DNA from: Aphis gossypii
Taxonomy: Eukaryota; Arthropoda; Insecta; Hemiptera; Aphididae
Reading direction: 5' to 3'
Assembly (NCBI RefSeq): GCF_020184175.1
Contig: NC_065532.1
Coordinates: 9,362,001-9,426,000 of the forward strand
Length of the DNA: 64,000 nucleotides
The notes below the pieces were generated by a model that saw only the letters and a program-made list of their open reading frames with translations, searched no databases and was not told where the DNA came from. The translations under genes were made by a program, and so were the position numbers. This document shows, piece by piece, positions 38,030 through 51,554 of the stretch; the stretch's first letter is position 1; each line of letters begins with the position of its first letter.

Positions 38030-38055
<26 letters not shown>
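38030..38055. repeat. (TA)n microsatellite
   Basis: About 13 TA units, seen directly, in gene-free DNA. Confidence 0.9.
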
Positions 38056-38058
<3 letters not shown>

Positions 38059-38849
38059 TTGTTTTCGTATGTATAATTAATAAGTAAAATAGTTATGCGG
38101 TTTATATTGTTGCACATAAAAATCATGGTTTTGATAATTTTTAGATAAGATTACTTCTGAATTAAAATAAAATAATTTTAATTTTTAACACGTGTTTTAT
38201 AGTGTTTGTGTATATTTTTTTTATTGCAGATTTCTCTGTGAATACTTAAAAGTTCATGACAGTGTTCTAATGTTTTATTGGCAGATGATATATTATTATT
38301 AAATATAAATACAGACACGTACTATAGCTGCATAAAGAGAGTTAGGACTTACAATAAATAGATATTTTTTTTTCAAGGGATATTTTCTTCAAAGAAAACA
38401 ATCGTTATAATATTTTAAACTTGTATGATAACACTTTGAGTAAAACTTTTCCCATAAGAAAAAATAATAAATTTTTATGGACAATTGGAGTTTGTATAGT
38501 TTGTAGTTTGTACCTACCTATATTACATATTATATTCGTTGTTTACTATACTTAAATTATTGCAAAACATAGAGTTCGTTGATTTATAATCCAAACTCAC
38601 GGTCTTGTTGAGAAAAAAAAAACAATCCTGAAATTATCTTATGTATTGTTTGGAAGACGGATGAAATAATTTATATTATAAATTATGTGGAATACCTGAT
38701 TGCTTTTGTACAATTGTGTTACATATATAGTTATCTTGAGTTTTGCGTAACAAGTCGGAAACAATTCGTCAGAATTTTAATTTGGATAATTAAAAATGTT
38801 CAAAAAAGTAATTTGCTGTATTCAGAGAATTATGATTGAAAATAGTAAA

Positions 38850-39036
38850 AGAGGGTTTTCATTTGAGAAGTAGACATTTGTATCGACACGAGGCATTTTT
38901 TAAATGATAAAAAAATATCTCAAGTGTTTGAAAATATGGTCAAATATATTAATTATTGTTTAATAGTTTAAAAAAAAATCATATTGAATTATTGTTTTAC
39001 TAAAAAAGGGGGTGAGTATGCTTGGTGAGTAACGAG
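38850..39036. repeat. Single-ended copy of the ACAGGGT-type element family
   Basis: The right end GGGGGTGAGTATGCTTGGTGAGTAAC matches the right ends of the elements at 15,932-16,206 and 50,813-51,554. The left end is not recognisable nearby, so the start is approximate. Confidence 0.45.
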
Positions 39037-41224
39037 CTTTAAGAATTAAAATAACGAAGTGAGCTATCAACGTTTAACGGTAGGAATTAGTTATTATTTA
39101 TCACGAAATATATGGATATTGGATATTATAATTAGATACTAATTTAGTATCAACTAATATTATATTAAATATATATAACGAAAAGTATATCTATACTTAG
39201 AAAACGGTAATATTATATGAATTTAGAAACTAAGATAATCGGTTGCAATATATGAAAAACTTAAAACCTATGTATTATAATAATTTTAATTTTTTTTTTT
39301 AAATTCATTTTAAGGTATATAAATATATGTTAATATTGTCGCCATTTTTACACTGAAAGTTATACCGAAATAATTTGAAAAATATAGATTTTTCCAAACT
39401 AAAAGACAAGTATTGCTGATAAAATATAATTTAAAAAAATATGCTTTTTTCTTTTTTAATTAAACACTAATACTAGACCATCAATATCGACACGATTATA
39501 ATATACCCGAGGAAATGCGAGTACCCACGTAATTTATACGCGCTGTCTATCTATTAGTAAACGCTATTAAATAGTTTCCCTGTGTATTATTACTATACAT
39601 ATTACATATATTTACCTATGTATATTTGTGGTGAAATAAAGTTTCCCATTAACCGTTATTGGTAAATAACCACTTAGGTAGAGTATAAAGTTTATCGTAT
39701 GTATAGTATAATGTTTTTATGTCATGCAAAGGATTTTCGTATAATATAGGTTAATATAAGAAGCATCATCATTTTTTTGTGATATTTATGTAATAGGTAT
39801 TCGTAGCATCAATGCTATTAATTTTTGGTATAATTAATTTTTTTTTTGCATTATTAATTTATCTACCATCTACCTGGTATATACTATATACAGTAACAAT
39901 ATACATTATACACGACTGAGTGTAATTATTAAATAAATATTAATACATCATGTTGTTTGTGTTTAAATATTTCACGAGGTCAAATTAAAGCCCAAGTTAA
40001 TTAATCAAAATATCTCGTTAATATTAATAATAGCATGTTAAAATTACAACAAAGCAGCGTAGGTACAGTGAATAGTGATAACCATGTACTGTTGTTGATG
40101 GTTGCATATACAATAAAAAGATGTCGACTAAATAGTTGATTGTTAGATTGTTTAATGACGTGTTTGAACGTTATATTAAGCAAAGTTATATAGTAGACAA
40201 ATTTGGCATTGAAGCTCAAACGTACGTAAACGAATCAATTTGAAAAAAAAAGAAAATTGATTATGTTCTTGGAAAAGCTGCCATGTCGTAGAATAATATA
40301 TGTTATGCTTACGACAAGTCTGTATACTAGTTTAACATTTTGATTTTGGCATAATATACTACCCAAGTATATTATCTAGGTATATGAAAAATGGTTCCGG
40401 ACGACTATATAATATTAATGTATTAAACAGAAAAATAAAATGAAGCTGCAAACGTGGTGAAACAATAAAATTCATTATTTACATTGAATTATTTACTTAT
40501 AAAGGTATTTACCGAAAGAACACGTCAAATATATAATATTCGATAACAATGAATGAAAGAAACAAAAACAACGGGGGAAAAAAATGAAACAAAAAAAAAA
40601 ACGGTTGATTTTGTTATTCCAGTGCAGCAAACGGACGATTTTGTCTTCATCGACAGTTTCCGTCATGGGAGCAATTGAAGTTGACTTACTTCATGTTTGC
40701 AGAGAAAAAAAATACAAAAAAAATAAAATAAACTTTAAAAGGCCAGTTATATTGGTTCCGTCTATGGTTGATACCGATTGGGAAATGAAAAGTAAGTGTC
40801 GGTAGATTTCGCGTTGGTCGTCTTATAATACATATAATATAGTACACTAATAATTTTTTGTAAATTGGAAAAATAGTTATCTCAGTTTATGTATTTTGTT
40901 TTTTTCTAGGAGAGGGGAGGGGTATTAAAAACTTTTTAAAACTTTTGTTCGCCAATTCGTTGTACAATTGTGTTCGATCGTTATTAAATAAAAAAAAAAA
41001 AACAAACTATTATATAGTGTACCTATAATACCACCTTTATTTAAAGAAAATTGGCGATTCCGTGAAAAAAAATCGTCAGACAGGAATTTTGTCATAAATA
41101 TTACAATACAGAACATTATAGAAAACCGATTTGGAACAGGTATTTGCTTGAAAACACTAAAAACAAACGGTATATTTGTTGACTGCAAATCGCAATGGTT
41201 TTTCTTTTCTTTTATAGATCCCAT

Positions 41225-41430
41225 ATTGTACTAGCTGCGGAGGGCTAAATAATATGTGCGCATATTCTTGCCGAGCTTTTAGGTTAATTTGGCGGAAAAT
41301 GGGATCGTCGAGGCCGTTAAAAGGTCACAGGGCGGTGAATTCCCGCGAGGGCGTGCGAGAGAATCGTTTTCCGGCAGCGGCCCGGCGACGAGCCTCGCGC
41401 CTACACAATCTTATTATACGTAACCTCAAA
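41225..41430. other. CpG-richer island in gene-free DNA
   Basis: About 200 bp of clearly higher GC (for example around 41,300-41,400, with GGCGG, CCCGCGAGGGCG and GCGGCCCGGCGACG) within AT-rich flanks. One 73-codon frame crosses it but has no family resemblance. It could be an unrecognised promoter or first exon. Confidence 0.35.
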
Positions 41431-43057
41431 AATATAATATGGATGTTAATTCGTAAAAATAATATACGGTATTAATATATTATGTTTGGGTAGTAGTTGG
41501 TACATAATATAGTGCCGTGTCTGCCTACAGTTTAGAAACGGTTTACGCGAAACGCCGTCATATATTTTATTATACACATAAATATGTATGGGAACAGACG
41601 TTGCGGATTATTTTACGTCGAGGCGTGAGCTTTCTCACTCAAACTATTATTAAATATTATGTGCTCCAGTGACGACACCCATTTTATTAATGACCAATCG
41701 TTTTTCAATTTATTTTCTTATAATCAGATATAGTATATACATATGTATGGCGACCCGGGTGTTATGGCCGAACGCCGGACACTAGTTATGGACGGTACGA
41801 ATTGCCCATTGTAAAAAAAAAAAGAAATGTATTAGAAAGTTAAATGAAATAAAATGTAAGTACTTACCAGTTACTAAATAATATTATAATTTAAAAGTAG
41901 AAAGTTTTCTTTTCATTCTGATCTTTACGAGTTGTAAAATTATCAAAAATATATATTTTTTTTTACTCTGTTATAAATACGAGTATATATTTCAATATGA
42001 CGTCTTCACTAATAATTCTTAATTCTTGAACGTAGTCATGACCTGAAAAAGAAAAAAATGTTCGACAGTAACGTATAATTGAATAATAAACAGTACGTAT
42101 AATATATTATTATATATTTTAAAAATGTAAAAACAATTGTGGGAAGCTATATATTTACATTTTAGGTGTGGACTAAGTATTTCAAGTTTCCCTAATTTGC
42201 ACTAATGGGTATTTAAAATACTTAAATATAAAATAAAATTCAGAAAATAGAGGGAAATTTTAACGTTCTCAGACTTACTAATTACAGTCTAGAATATGCA
42301 TGGAATAATAATAAATATTTATTACATATTGGTTATTTTGTTATTATTGTAAATAAAAAAAGATGTACCTAAAATGTATTTAGATGACGTTTGTGGTTGG
42401 ACGCTTAGAGTTTTAATGGGTTGATATTTTTGACCAGATCGAATGATAACAATTCACTATAATACATCTAACATAAAAAAATCTACGGATTCCATTAGTG
42501 TATTTTTTTATTTCCAGGGCGCTCTTAATTAATAAATATTTAAATATTTTTCATGCTTTATTACGGAATTTTTTGTTTATACCGGAATTCAATAATAATT
42601 AGTGTACTACTTTTTTCTTCGTTCAGGTATGTGACTCGATTAGTATGCATTGGTCTTAATTATTATCTAATCGCTTTTCGGTCTGAATCGAGGAAAATGC
42701 GAAACCGGAAAAAAACTTTCCATCCGAAACCGTTCTATTTTTTTTCGCCCGCTAAATGTTATACATCGTGTGGCTTAATGGTCACGTACCTATACCTATA
42801 CGGCTTATATATTATATGTACCATGCACGCTATACCGAACAAGAGAAACTGTGTAAAATGACAAATGACATTTGAGCTTATCTTTAGGAGCCTCGCCACG
42901 CGGGTGTCTGCACAAAAACGTGGGGTGGTTGGACCTAACACTATTCTATAATATATATATGATATACATTGTTGCTACACAAAGGTTACGAGCACCATAC
43001 CGTGCGACAAGACGCAGTTGATATGGCCATAATATATTACTGTATTACTTTATATGA

Positions 43058-43150
43058 ACAGGGTGACTTTTTAATTGTACAGATAAACAGATAAGTGTAT
43101 TAATAGTTTTTGAAATATTTTTTTTCACTTAATTTTAAGCCATCCCTGTA
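43058..43150. mobile_element. Very short inverted-repeat element with ACAGGGT-like termini
   Basis: The left end ACAGGGTGACTTTTTA and right end (reverse complement) ACAGGGATGGCTTA are imperfect inverted repeats about 93 bp apart. It may be an internally deleted relative of the ACAGGGT family. Confidence 0.4.
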
Positions 43151-43378
43151 CGGCTGTACAACGTTTTATAAATAAATAAATACCTATTTGTTTAAATTTT
43201 TTTTGGTCGCTTCGACGTAATGATGGGATACAATTTAAATTCTGAGCTCAACGATGTATTGATTTTTCAATAACGCGTGTTTTTAATTTGTATGCCTGTA
43301 ATCACCTTTTAGGGCGTTGAAAATGCTTCAAAGAGGGTAAAATCTGGTAGTGAATCAGATCTAGTTGGTATTTATTCT

Positions 43379-43404
43379 TTCTTTTTTTTTGGGGGGGGGG
43401 GAGA
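43379..43404. repeat. Poly-T/poly-G tract
   Basis: A run of T followed by ten or more G and GAGAG, seen directly. It resembles the tract in tubulin intron 4. Confidence 0.8.
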
Positions 43405-46400
43405 GTAAAAAAATCCCAATGCTTTTAAAAACAACATTTTTAATTTGATTTCAATTAAACACATACACGAGTATTGTAGTGACTTACTCTTCAATGACAA
43501 AGTACACCGACATTTACTTTACAGCAGATAAGGGGTCACCTAATTTTATATTTTGTAGCAGAACATTTTTCTGCGAATTTTAATGCACCAATTATACTCG
43601 TATTTCTACAAATCAAGTAATTTATTATTTATGACTTGTACCTATAAGTTATAAGTAAACATTGAAAGTTTAGATAAACAAAATGGTGTTTCTAAACGTA
43701 CCCCGAAAAATGTAAGTGCACTACCTACTCCACTCATTAAATTTTAAAAACTTTTAAGTAACATAGTAAATAATATAATTTTTTTAATGACTTTAAATTA
43801 TACTATAATTAGTATCATTATAAATGGCATCCATTGTATGTAAAAAGATATTTTCAAATATGATCTATGGAGACAATGAGTGTTGAGTGATTAATGAATC
43901 ACTCGGTATATATATATATATATAGTTATGTATAGATATTATTTATATAAAGACATAATAGTTGGAGATTGCTTGGAGGTGTTATAATAATATAACTTTA
44001 CTTTACATTGGTCACACCTCACAACGTGGTGTCATCGTAAAGATTCGTCGTTCTTTTGTAACGATTTCATTATGTTTATAATATTTTAATTGGCATAGAT
44101 AATAGGCATACATGCATATGTAAAAATTAAATCGACACCCAATAACCTTTATTGAAGTTTTCAAGGCATAATTCACTTGTAAGATTTGTAGAGGCATACA
44201 TTGGTAACCGTTGGTTAAGTCATTAAAACCGTTAGAGTTTAGACGGTATAAAAAATATGTGTAATAACAATATGACGTAAATTGCTGATAATAATTTCGT
44301 GTTATATTAAATGTATTCTATACAGAAACCGAAATCGAGCCAAACTAGTCGCATATATATTTTTATCTCTCTCAAAGATTACACACCGTGTATATTATAT
44401 AGTGATGACCTCTAACCGCACAATACTACCCTCGTAGGTTTACGGACGTACAGTCGAATGACCATTTTCTCTCCAATTAAGAAATCTGTACAGCCGTCTC
44501 TGTGCTAATTATTGCGCGCGTGGGTTGACGACATTTTCACACGATCCGGATACAGCGACAGATCATGTAATATATATGAGACCGATGTAAATTCGGTATG
44601 GAGATATTTAATAATGTAAAGTGGACGAAAACTCGGTGATTTATAAAACTACAGATAATGACGGTTTTTGAATCGCCATTTAAAAGAAATTAAATTCCAT
44701 TGTCACAGGACAGCTATTTCAATGGTATATAAAAGAAAATATTTAAGTATTAGAAAGTATTATTGTTACCCATACTTGAAAACACCTAAAATTATAATTT
44801 GAATAAATGCGTTATTCAAAGATGAAAATTGTGTGAGTGTGGGGGTGAAAGGCGGGTTGATCACGTTCGGAATAATACTTAATAGTTGTTCCAGACGCTG
44901 TTTATTTTGATAAAAACGTTTTTTAGTTTGCGTATTAATCAAAACTATATTTCATTGTAATGTAGAGCGAGTATGATTTTATAACTATAACCAGCAATAT
45001 ACTAAAAAAACTTTTGATTATAATTACACGTAAAAGTGCATTAAAATTTAGCATAATATGCTTTAGAAAAATTTAAAAACATGCAATTAAAAATAGAAAA
45101 AGGTAATTTTTGGGTAGAGTATTTATATCATAAGTAGCGATTTTTTCATTCACGTACTCTTAAAAATCAAAAACAATTATTATATTATGTTACAATAAAG
45201 TTATAATAAGTTGACCAAAAATCCAAAAATCTACAGATAATTCTATAGATTTAAAATTATGTCCTTGTGTAATAGACTACGATTTACAAAATTATAATAA
45301 ATCCAATTGTATTATTGAATGGTAAAACCAATGCTTAATTTTCAAAATAATCAAGTTGGAGAGATCAAAAAACAGTCTATCCAGTGTTTTCTAAGTGATT
45401 GATAACATCAAGTAGTTATAATCAACCATATTCTATAAATAAGCTAAGCAGAGTGAAAAACTTTTTCAAAAAATTTTTCGAGGCTATAGTCATTAATTTA
45501 CCTACTTAGAGTATAAATAATACATTTAGTTTTTGTCATATTTTTAATTATCTATATCGTGGAAAATACTTAATTCCAAATTGTTGACCGTTACCCACTA
45601 TTATCTATCTATTTCCCTCCAAAGTGCTCAGAGGATCTCGATTATGTCTTTAATTCCCTACTGTTAGTTTATATTTCAAACGGACACTTCATTGTTAAGG
45701 AAGATTCACCTCAAATTACAGTACTTTCTTCTCGGCCGAGCGTATTTCTAGAATGTCGATATTTTGCCAAACTAGGTAGGACACATACATTGATTTTTCT
45801 AAAAACGCTTAAAAATCTATTCAAATCTGGAGGATACTCTTATATTTTTAGGTCATTATTTTTTTTTATCGACGATAATGATATCCAATCAGTATTAAAA
45901 TAAAAATAAATTGAACATTACAATATTAATTGTTTTTTTAATTGGAATTGTTTCTGCTAATAAAGAAATAATAACAACTATTATAATTATGCAAAACACG
46001 ACGAATATTTTTCTTGGAAACCACGAAAAATATATAATAATGTATGGTTGCTTTGTAAATAATTTCATGCACCCTACTCTGTTCAAGTTAGCGGCCAACT
46101 GATTCATTTATATACATATTGTGATTCTGTTTCGGCAACAGAAGTAAATATAATGTCGTGTACGACGATATCTCGCATGGTTAATTTTGATATAATATCG
46201 GTTATAGATTAATCGAAACGCAACGAGACAAATACGTCAGCGACGGGCCCATTCATTATTAATTATTATTATGTTTTTATTTTGTTCCTAGCCAATCGGA
46301 CGTGAGCTGCGATTTATGTGATTTTAACGCCCGTTTAACTTTTGGTCCAAACATACGCACACGCGCACGTCATACATCAATATCACTACCAACATCGTAC

Positions 46401-47357
46401 CGATATTATACGTGTCAAATGATCCAAAAACATCGTTGTTGCAAACTGAGATTGAATACGCGCATTACCGAGCTGGTTATAGTGTGCTATTTTTAAAATC
46501 GGGTCCCGTGACAACCGATTTGTCAAATATTCGCATATCGTCCACACATGTGTGGTTTGCGCACACCCGCGCACGTCGGCATTTGTGCTCTAAAAACTAT
46601 TTAATTGTCCGAACAAAACATTTTATGTAATATATATAAACAGTTATATTATATACTCAACAGTTTATCGATAATCTAAATTGCGTATAATAATGTATTG
46701 TATAAACTATAAACCGATTATTCTATTGCACGGTATTCCGGCAATGCGCAGTAATATCCCTGTGTACTGCACATTTCCGAAATTAAAAAAAAAAAAGATT
46801 AGCGTTTCGTTTTCATAATAATACAATACAATATATATCTGTTTTAGACTACATTATACAGTGATTAGAATAAGGTCGCATTAAAAGTATCCTAATACGT
46901 CGTAGGTAAAACATTTCGCATTGCATCATCACTTGTAAAATGACTAAGACAAGTACACAAGATAAAATAATTTTAAGATTTATTAAACTATATACGTGAT
47001 CGAATCATGCTATAGACTATAGACCACTGGAGTGTTAATATGTACAAACGACTTACTTAAATGCCGACTTTTGAGTGGGTGGTTTTAAATACTTAGGTAA
47101 TTGAGCGTTGAATTTGAATTAAAAATAGTTCAAATTATTTATGTCACGATGTCGTTGCCTCCGTGTTTTAATTCATATTTTTAATGAAAACGTCTGAATA
47201 ATACGTTGTTTCTGTCCAGCAAACGCGCAATAACACAGCAAATTTTACGTTCAGCATAATTCAATTAACTCTGTTACGTTTCATCGTTTTATGTTAGAGT
47301 TATAATTGACCTGTAATCGATTTTAAAAGTAAGAATAATATCAAGTGAATTGTATGA

Positions 47358-47378
47358 GGGGTGGGTGGGGGTTGGGGG
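47358..47378 (+). other. Candidate G-quadruplex motif
   Basis: Four G-runs (4, 3, 5 and 5) separated by 1, 1 and 2 bases, which fits the strict four-run, short-loop pattern. It stands alone in AT-rich DNA. Confidence 0.6.
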
Positions 47379-50300
47379 TAATATTTTAATTTGAAAGCGA
47401 ATAATGAACGTTTTAAAATTTAAATTATTTCTTTAATATCGTTATTATTATCAATCGACGAGATATTAATAAATTCGTATTAATATCGATCGACGTGCGT
47501 ATGATAAGTCATAAAAGATGGGTAAAATATTGTTTTTTACAGTAACGAATAAGAGCCCTATATCACTTAAACTGCAATAGATATACAATAAAATAACATA
47601 AAAGTTAGTATCAACGAAATAAAAGAATAGCGCTGTATACATATTTGTAATATTATCACGTAAACGTATCATGCACTAACGCATTACACATAGTATTATG
47701 TAATACGCCAATACAGGCGGTGAGCCTATTTTGTGTTTGGTGTTTAGTTAAAAATAATATAACTCGCAGTTTCATGACGTTACCGTTTGTTCGTTTTGAA
47801 ACTTTTGTTTGTGTTCCGGTTTGAAGCTTGCGTATTAACGATTATAGTGTGATAACAATAATATTTAGTCTAAAATAAGATTTTACGGACAAAACACATT
47901 AAATATGTACTATATAGGTATAGAAAACCGTACCGTAATAAAACGGATTAGAAATTACTTTTTAGAAAAAGTAACTATGTTTGTGAGTTAATGTTTCGTT
48001 TTTAGCTTATGTTAATGTCTAATATATACGTATTTACATTATGTTTCTACTTTGGAGTTTGTTCAGAGACAGGAGTCTTGAGAAAAGTTGCATCTATTAT
48101 TATTGTAATCTGTCCAACGAAACGAGAAACGGTCAATAGTCGTATAATAATAATTGAAAAACGTATTATACAATACCCCGCCGTGTTATAATAATATTAT
48201 TACTACCGCGCGTTTGTTTGTAATTTGTAATTTGTATTTCGCGAAGGTTTTTAGTTATTATTCGGTACAACTTTTGGAAGAACGGTGTTTACATTTCGGT
48301 TCCAGACGCCTTAACACAAACCGATTACAGAGCATCGCACAAGTATAAAATACATATTTGATGTTAAACTATATTATTGCGGCGGTCTGTGTTAAACACG
48401 AATTATGTACAAGCGCTGCACATATTTTAAGTGCCTGACTATGAAGTTTATTTGACAAGAGTAAATAATAGTGTTGGTATTTTCTATGTTTTATATAAAA
48501 TGTCGTCATGTCGATTATTATAACTTTCAGTGTAAATTTCAAAACTTTCCGTAATTAAATCAACCAAAACCACCGCAGAAGACCTGATTAATACATTAGT
48601 CAAAAATTTTCTCTCAGACGGTTTCTCGCGCATTCGATCTAGATTAATAAGTTATTATTCAAAAGTATATGTATATAGGTAGGTATGTAACCAAAAGTCC
48701 ATAAATTAAGCGTAATTACGGTGAAACGTTTCGTGTACCTACATAAACTATTGCAAATATAACATAATGTAAACATAGTTATACCGTTAATAATAATTAT
48801 TGAATAGGCGCTGCAACAATAAATAGTGAAAAGCAACGGCTGAGCACGAATCAATACGCTCGTATGATTGGCGCCTTATTGTGATAATGAACTTATTATT
48901 ATTATTATTACTTTTTTTTTTGACGATTTGTACAAAGACATTAAATCAGTTGACAATACGTTTTATACATTTTTTTTTATCAAGCGGAATTAAGCTTATT
49001 CGCCAGTTGGTTATCGGTGTAGCGTACGCAAATAAATAAACACGCATATTTTATATCATAAAATAAAATGTTTTCACTTTATAATAATAATATCCGTTCA
49101 TTGTTCATAAAATACTATACTTTGTCTTGTGCTATACAGATAATAAATAAAGATAAAGCCGAGTTACGAGAGTTCGCTGGTGGTATTGAGGCATCTAAAC
49201 TTGTAATAATTTATTTTGTCATAAGAACTATTGTTTGGTTTAAGCGAATTAACAATTTTCTTTAGTAAAAAAAAAAAAGATCAAAGATTCACAGCCATCA
49301 GACATATTATGACCGTCATTCGAGTATTTCTGTGAGTGTTAGAGCGTATAATCGTATGTAATGCCGATATATTTGTTTTGTGTGTAATTGGCGGTGTTGG
49401 CAGTTAGTATAGTTACTGGAAAAATTGATTCGACAGCTGTGGTGTAGCGGTTTTGCCTATCTATATCGCCGTGTGATCAAAACTTTACCACCGAAACTCT
49501 AAATAATAATAATTGAATACAATAATAATAATATTATAACTACACTACTTTATGAGATAGGCGCTGAAAAAAAATTGTTCCGTGACCGTAACTATACTTG
49601 ATAAGCCTAATGCTATAAAATCAATGGTTGTTTATTATTTTTATTTCCCTTTTATTTAAATTATATTAATGAACATTAATTTAATTGTTGATTTTTTTTT
49701 TTTTTTTGATAAGTACTGAACAAATATAACCGATGCATTTAATTTTTCCCTTCCTTTTATAAATAATTAAAATTCATTACCACTATCATAAATAAAAAAA
49801 CTTTGCCTTTATTTTTACATCAAACGGTGTGAATACGTGATCAATCATTGAACGTTATGGTTATTTTGGATTTTTAATTTTTATTATATTTCTTAAGTAA
49901 GTAAAAGTAAAAACATAATTTAAGACATTTATGATATTTGAAATTAAATTTAACTAATTTGATGGATGATTAATTTAGTCGTCTATAATACAACTGTGAC
50001 CTTTGGATCAGTAATTTTATTGCTATTAAAGTATTAAAGTATTTACATTAAATATAATATTTGTTATGGATTTTTTATTTTAATATTTAATTTTGTTATT
50101 ATTTATTTAATTACTATGAATACACGGAACATTATTATACTTAATTATGACAGACACTAAATAAATTACGAGCAAAATGAAATTGTATGAAATTTGTTTT
50201 AAGAAAAAACCTAGTACTAGTTAAGTTCAAAAATCACAGAAATTAACCTATTTTCTTTCAATTATAATTTTGGTTGGAAATTGGAATACGTAAAGCACAA

Positions 50301-50812
50301 TATAATAATTTTAGTAATTTAATGAAAGATTGGTTAAACTAGACAGACAGCTCATTGAGTAAGTATATAAATCATAACTTTATAAGAGACCTTACTCAAA
50401 AAAGAGGATATTCGAAGAGGAACAGGTTTTTACATATAGAACTTTCAATATGACGTATCTAAGATTCGTATTGCTTGTTTCCAGTGAATATTATGACATT
50501 TAATTTTTAGTTTTGAAATTAATAATTATTATTGGATTATATTGTAGATGTTGTTCAATAAATTTCAGGTACTGACGATAATTTTAATAAAACACTTGAA
50601 TTATACTATTAATTATATTTTATAACAATAAATAAATCTATTTAATTCTAACACTATCTGATACATTTTAAATAAATGTGTATATTGAATTGCAGGTGAA
50701 TTGGCTTTCACCGTCCGATTTATTCAATTATAATATTATAATGCATAATAATAAAATGTTAACATAGGTACTTATCATATATAATATAATTTAAATAAAT
50801 TGACGAGTGTAT

Positions 50813-51554
50813 ACAAGGTTATATTTACCAAGCATGCTCACTCTCATTTTTTCTTTCATAATAATAAATGTATTCAAATTATGATTTTTGGAACTTTTAT
50901 AATGTATATTCAAGGATCATATTTTATTTTTTTTAGTTTTTGTATACTATATAAAAGCATTGAGGGAATAATATTTTTATATACAAACTCGTTGTTTTCA
51001 AATGAGATCAAACATTTTTTATCGTAAATTAAATATTGTCAAGAAGATGATTTTTTTTTTTGAAGTTTTTGATATATGTGAAAATTCTAACGAATAGTTT
51101 CTGTGTCATTGAAATGTAAATACTAATTACTACTTATATTTTATTGTCCTTAAAAATAGTTTTAAAAAGTTTAAAGCAGATGTAATATTTACTTTTGTAC
51201 TTATTATATTTTAACACATTTTATACATTAAAATATTTTGAAAGATTAAGATTAGGTACTAGTTTTAAATAAACATAATCCTCATATCTTCTGAAACTAT
51301 TATTTTAGACCTATATTATTTTAAGTACACATAGTTAAATGATTCAAAAACTATTCCTTAAAATTTAGATTTTTATATTATAATTTTATAAGATAATTTG
51401 AAAAAGAAGTATCGTCTCATGAACTTTTAAATGGTTTACAAATCAGTATAAATGAAAATATGATCCGTATACTTGAAAATTTCAAAAATTTGAGTTTTAA
51501 TAATTTATTAGTTAAGAAAAAACAGGGGCAAGCATGCTTGGCGAATAACTCTGT
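50813..51554. mobile_element. Largest copy of the ACAGGGT/AAGCATGCT inverted-repeat element family
   Basis: The left end (ACAAGGTTATATTTACC then AAGCATGCTCACTCTC) and the right end read in reverse (ACAGAGTTATTCGCC then AAGCATGCTTGCCCCTG) form terminal inverted repeats of about 40 bp. The span is about 742 bp. The internal frame at 50,800-51,027 is AT-driven and not a transposase. Related ends occur at 15,932-16,206 and 39,000-39,036. Confidence 0.65.

Larger units (their letters stand above)
30600..41220. other. Gene-free AT-rich DNA
   Basis: No supported coding exon on either strand. Frames are short and made of AT-rich codons. The stretch contains the repeat remnants and microsatellite listed separately. 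Confidence 0.6.

Noticed and set aside
46302..46496. Cys-rich 64-codon frame with a CxxC start
   Set aside because: Only one short CxxC pair, no zinc-finger spacing, and the composition matches surrounding non-coding DNA.
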